Of a DNA stretch of 64,000 nucleotides, positions 61,995-64,000 are shown piece after piece. Position 1 is the first letter of the stretch; the number at the start of each line of letters is the position of its first letter. This DNA is from Eriocheir sinensis (Eukaryota; Arthropoda; Malacostraca; Decapoda; Varunidae): contig NW_026112153.1 of NCBI RefSeq assembly GCF_024679095.1, positions 437,501-501,500 of the forward strand, written 5' to 3'. Both the position numbers and the translations under genes were made by a program. A model generated the notes under the pieces. That model made no database searches, had not been told where the DNA came from, and saw nothing but the letters and a program-made list of their open reading frames with translations.

Positions 61995-64000
61995 CAAATT
62001 AAATAATGTAAATATGTATAAAAAATATATACAAAACACAAATAGAATAATGTAAAATCGTATAAAAAAAAAAACAGAATATTAATAAAATAAAGTAAAT
62101 TTGTATGAAAATAAAGAAGCAAAATACCCATAAAATAACGGAATTTTTATATAAAAATATATATACCAAAATACACATAAAAAATTTTAATTTGTATTAA
62201 AATAAATATACAAAATACAAATACAATAAGGTAAATTTGTATTGAAATAGATATGCAAAATACATATAAAACATTGTAAATTTCTTTCAAAACGTGTATA
62301 CGAATACACATAAAATAACGTAGATTTCTATAAAAATATATAGACAAAATACACATAACATGAAGTAAATACGTATAAAAAAAATATATACAAAATACAC
62401 ATAAAATAAAGCAAATTCGTATCAAAATAAATAAACAAAATACCAATAAGAGAATGTGTATTTGTATAAATATAAATATAAAAAATACACATAAAATAAC
62501 TTAAATTTGTATAAAACTATATACAAAAATACACAGAAGTAATTAAATATGTATGAAAATAGAAATACAAAATACACAAAAAATAAGCTAAATTTGATTT
62601 GAAATATGTATACAAAATACATAAAATAAAGTAAATTTGTATCAAAATATTTATACAAATACACATATAATAACGTAAATTTGTATAAAAATATATAAAC
62701 AAAATACACATTAAATAATGTAAATACGTATAAAAAAAATATGTACAAAATACACATATAATCATGTAATTCGTATCAAAATAAATAAACAAACTACCAA
62801 TAAAATAATGTAAATTTGTATGAGAAAACATATACAAAATACACATAATATAACGCAATTTTCTTTAAAAATATATGTACAAAAATGCACATCAAATAAA
62901 TTTGCATAAAAATATATATACAAAACACATATTAGATAATGTAAATGAGTATAAAAATATGTATACAAAATACCTATGAAATAATCTAAATTCGTATCGA
63001 GTTAAATAATCAAAATTCCAAGAAAAGAATGTATATTTGGATGAAAATATATATAGAAAATACACATAAAATAACCTAAATACAAATACAAATATAAACA
63101 TAAAATAATTTAAAATTGAATGAAATAAATATACAAAATAAACATAAAATAAGGTAAATTTGTAATGAAATATATGTAAAAATACACATAAAATAATATA
63201 AATTTGTATAAAAATATATAAAGAAATACATATAAAATAACATGAATTTGTATAAAATTTGTATCAAAATCTATACGAATACACACAATAAAATAACGTA
63301 AATTTTTATGAAAATGTATATACAAAATACACATAAAATAATTTAAATACGTAGAAAAATATATATACAAAATACACATGAAATGATGTAAATACGTATA
63401 AAAATATATATACAAAATACACATTAACTAATGTAAATTCGTATCAAAATAAATAAACAAAATTCCAATAAAAGAATGTATATTTGTAGGAAAATATATA
63501 AACAAAATACAAATAAAATAACTAAAATTTGTATAAAAATACGTACAAAAATACACAAAAATAATTTAAATTTGTTTGAAAATAAATATACAAAATACAC
63601 ATAAAATTAGGTAAATTTGTATTGAAATACATATACAAAATACACATAAAATAATGTAAATTTGAATGAAAATTTATAAACCAATACACTTTAAATGACG
63701 TAAATTTGAATAAAATATATATACAAAATTCACATTAAATAATGCAAATATGTATGAAAAAATTATATACAAAACATAAATAGAATAGTGTAAAATCGTA
63801 TCAAAATAAATACACAGAATATTAATAAAATAATGTAAATTTGTATGAAAATAAATAAGCAAAATACCTATAAAATAACGCATTTTTTTTATAAAAATAT
63901 ATATACCAATATACACATAAAAAAAAAATTTGTATTAAAATAGCTATACAAAATACACATACAATAAGGTAAATTTGTATTGAAATAGACATGCAAAATA

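Overview
The window is almost entirely one AT-rich tandem-repeat field of eukaryotic, most likely animal, type. The basic unit is a 45-bp monomer, measured directly where successive units start at 22371, 22416 and 22461. About 1,350 diverged copies fill the window by simple arithmetic. I see no protein-coding gene, no rRNA, no functional tRNA gene and no CRISPR array. The many long open frames come from the repeat itself: 45 bp is exactly 15 codons, so a 15-residue hydrophobic peptide motif stays open for hundreds of codons.

Layout. The array is cut into eight blocks that alternate in orientation. Written in the T-rich orientation (TTTACATTATTTTATG... then TTTTGTATATATATTTT...), blocks 1-960, 1306-6047, 19045-22507 and 32021-51022 lie on the plus strand. 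Blocks 961-1305, 6048-19044, 22508-32020 and 51023-64000 lie on the minus strand. Monomers are not random within blocks. Distinguishable types recur in the same order, for example a run of about 16 types filling 36248-36960 and one of 17 types filling 43423-44172. A marker monomer (key residues TCGATACGAATTTAGA) recurs about 17 times, often 2.9 to 3.5 kb apart. The structure is therefore a mosaic, multi-level higher-order satellite, further shuffled by local tandem duplications and inversions. Nineteen (AT)n tracts of about 78 to 229 bp and one (GA)n tract of 136 bp interrupt it. The AT tracts appear to grow from the TATATA core of single monomers.

The only non-satellite element is a GC-richer island at 44813-45185. 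It reads as a complete tRNA-derived SINE on the plus strand: a tRNA-like head of about 85 nt with A and B boxes, an unrelated body, an internal 35-bp tandem duplication and a 16-A tail. It sits inside an otherwise in-phase monomer.

Organism. A polyadenylated class II-type tRNA SINE inside long AT-rich satellite excludes bacteria and fits a metazoan nuclear genome. The SINE body feels familiar to me from cephalopod molluscs such as octopus, but this is memory only and held at low confidence.

The most interesting structure is how the array is built. Nearly every monomer carries a 7-bp dyad (TTTGTAT, about 10 bp, ATACAAA). Orientation switches coincide with inverted repeats, most clearly at 51014-51031, where the two dyad arms are fused without a loop, and at 31990-32053. 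A segment of block 7 (about 36960-39460) also recurs in inverted form in block 8 (about 56130-58300) with a shared internal duplication. This suggests hairpin-driven fold-back or template-switch rearrangement as a driver of satellite growth. Misassembly of such repetitive DNA is the main alternative.
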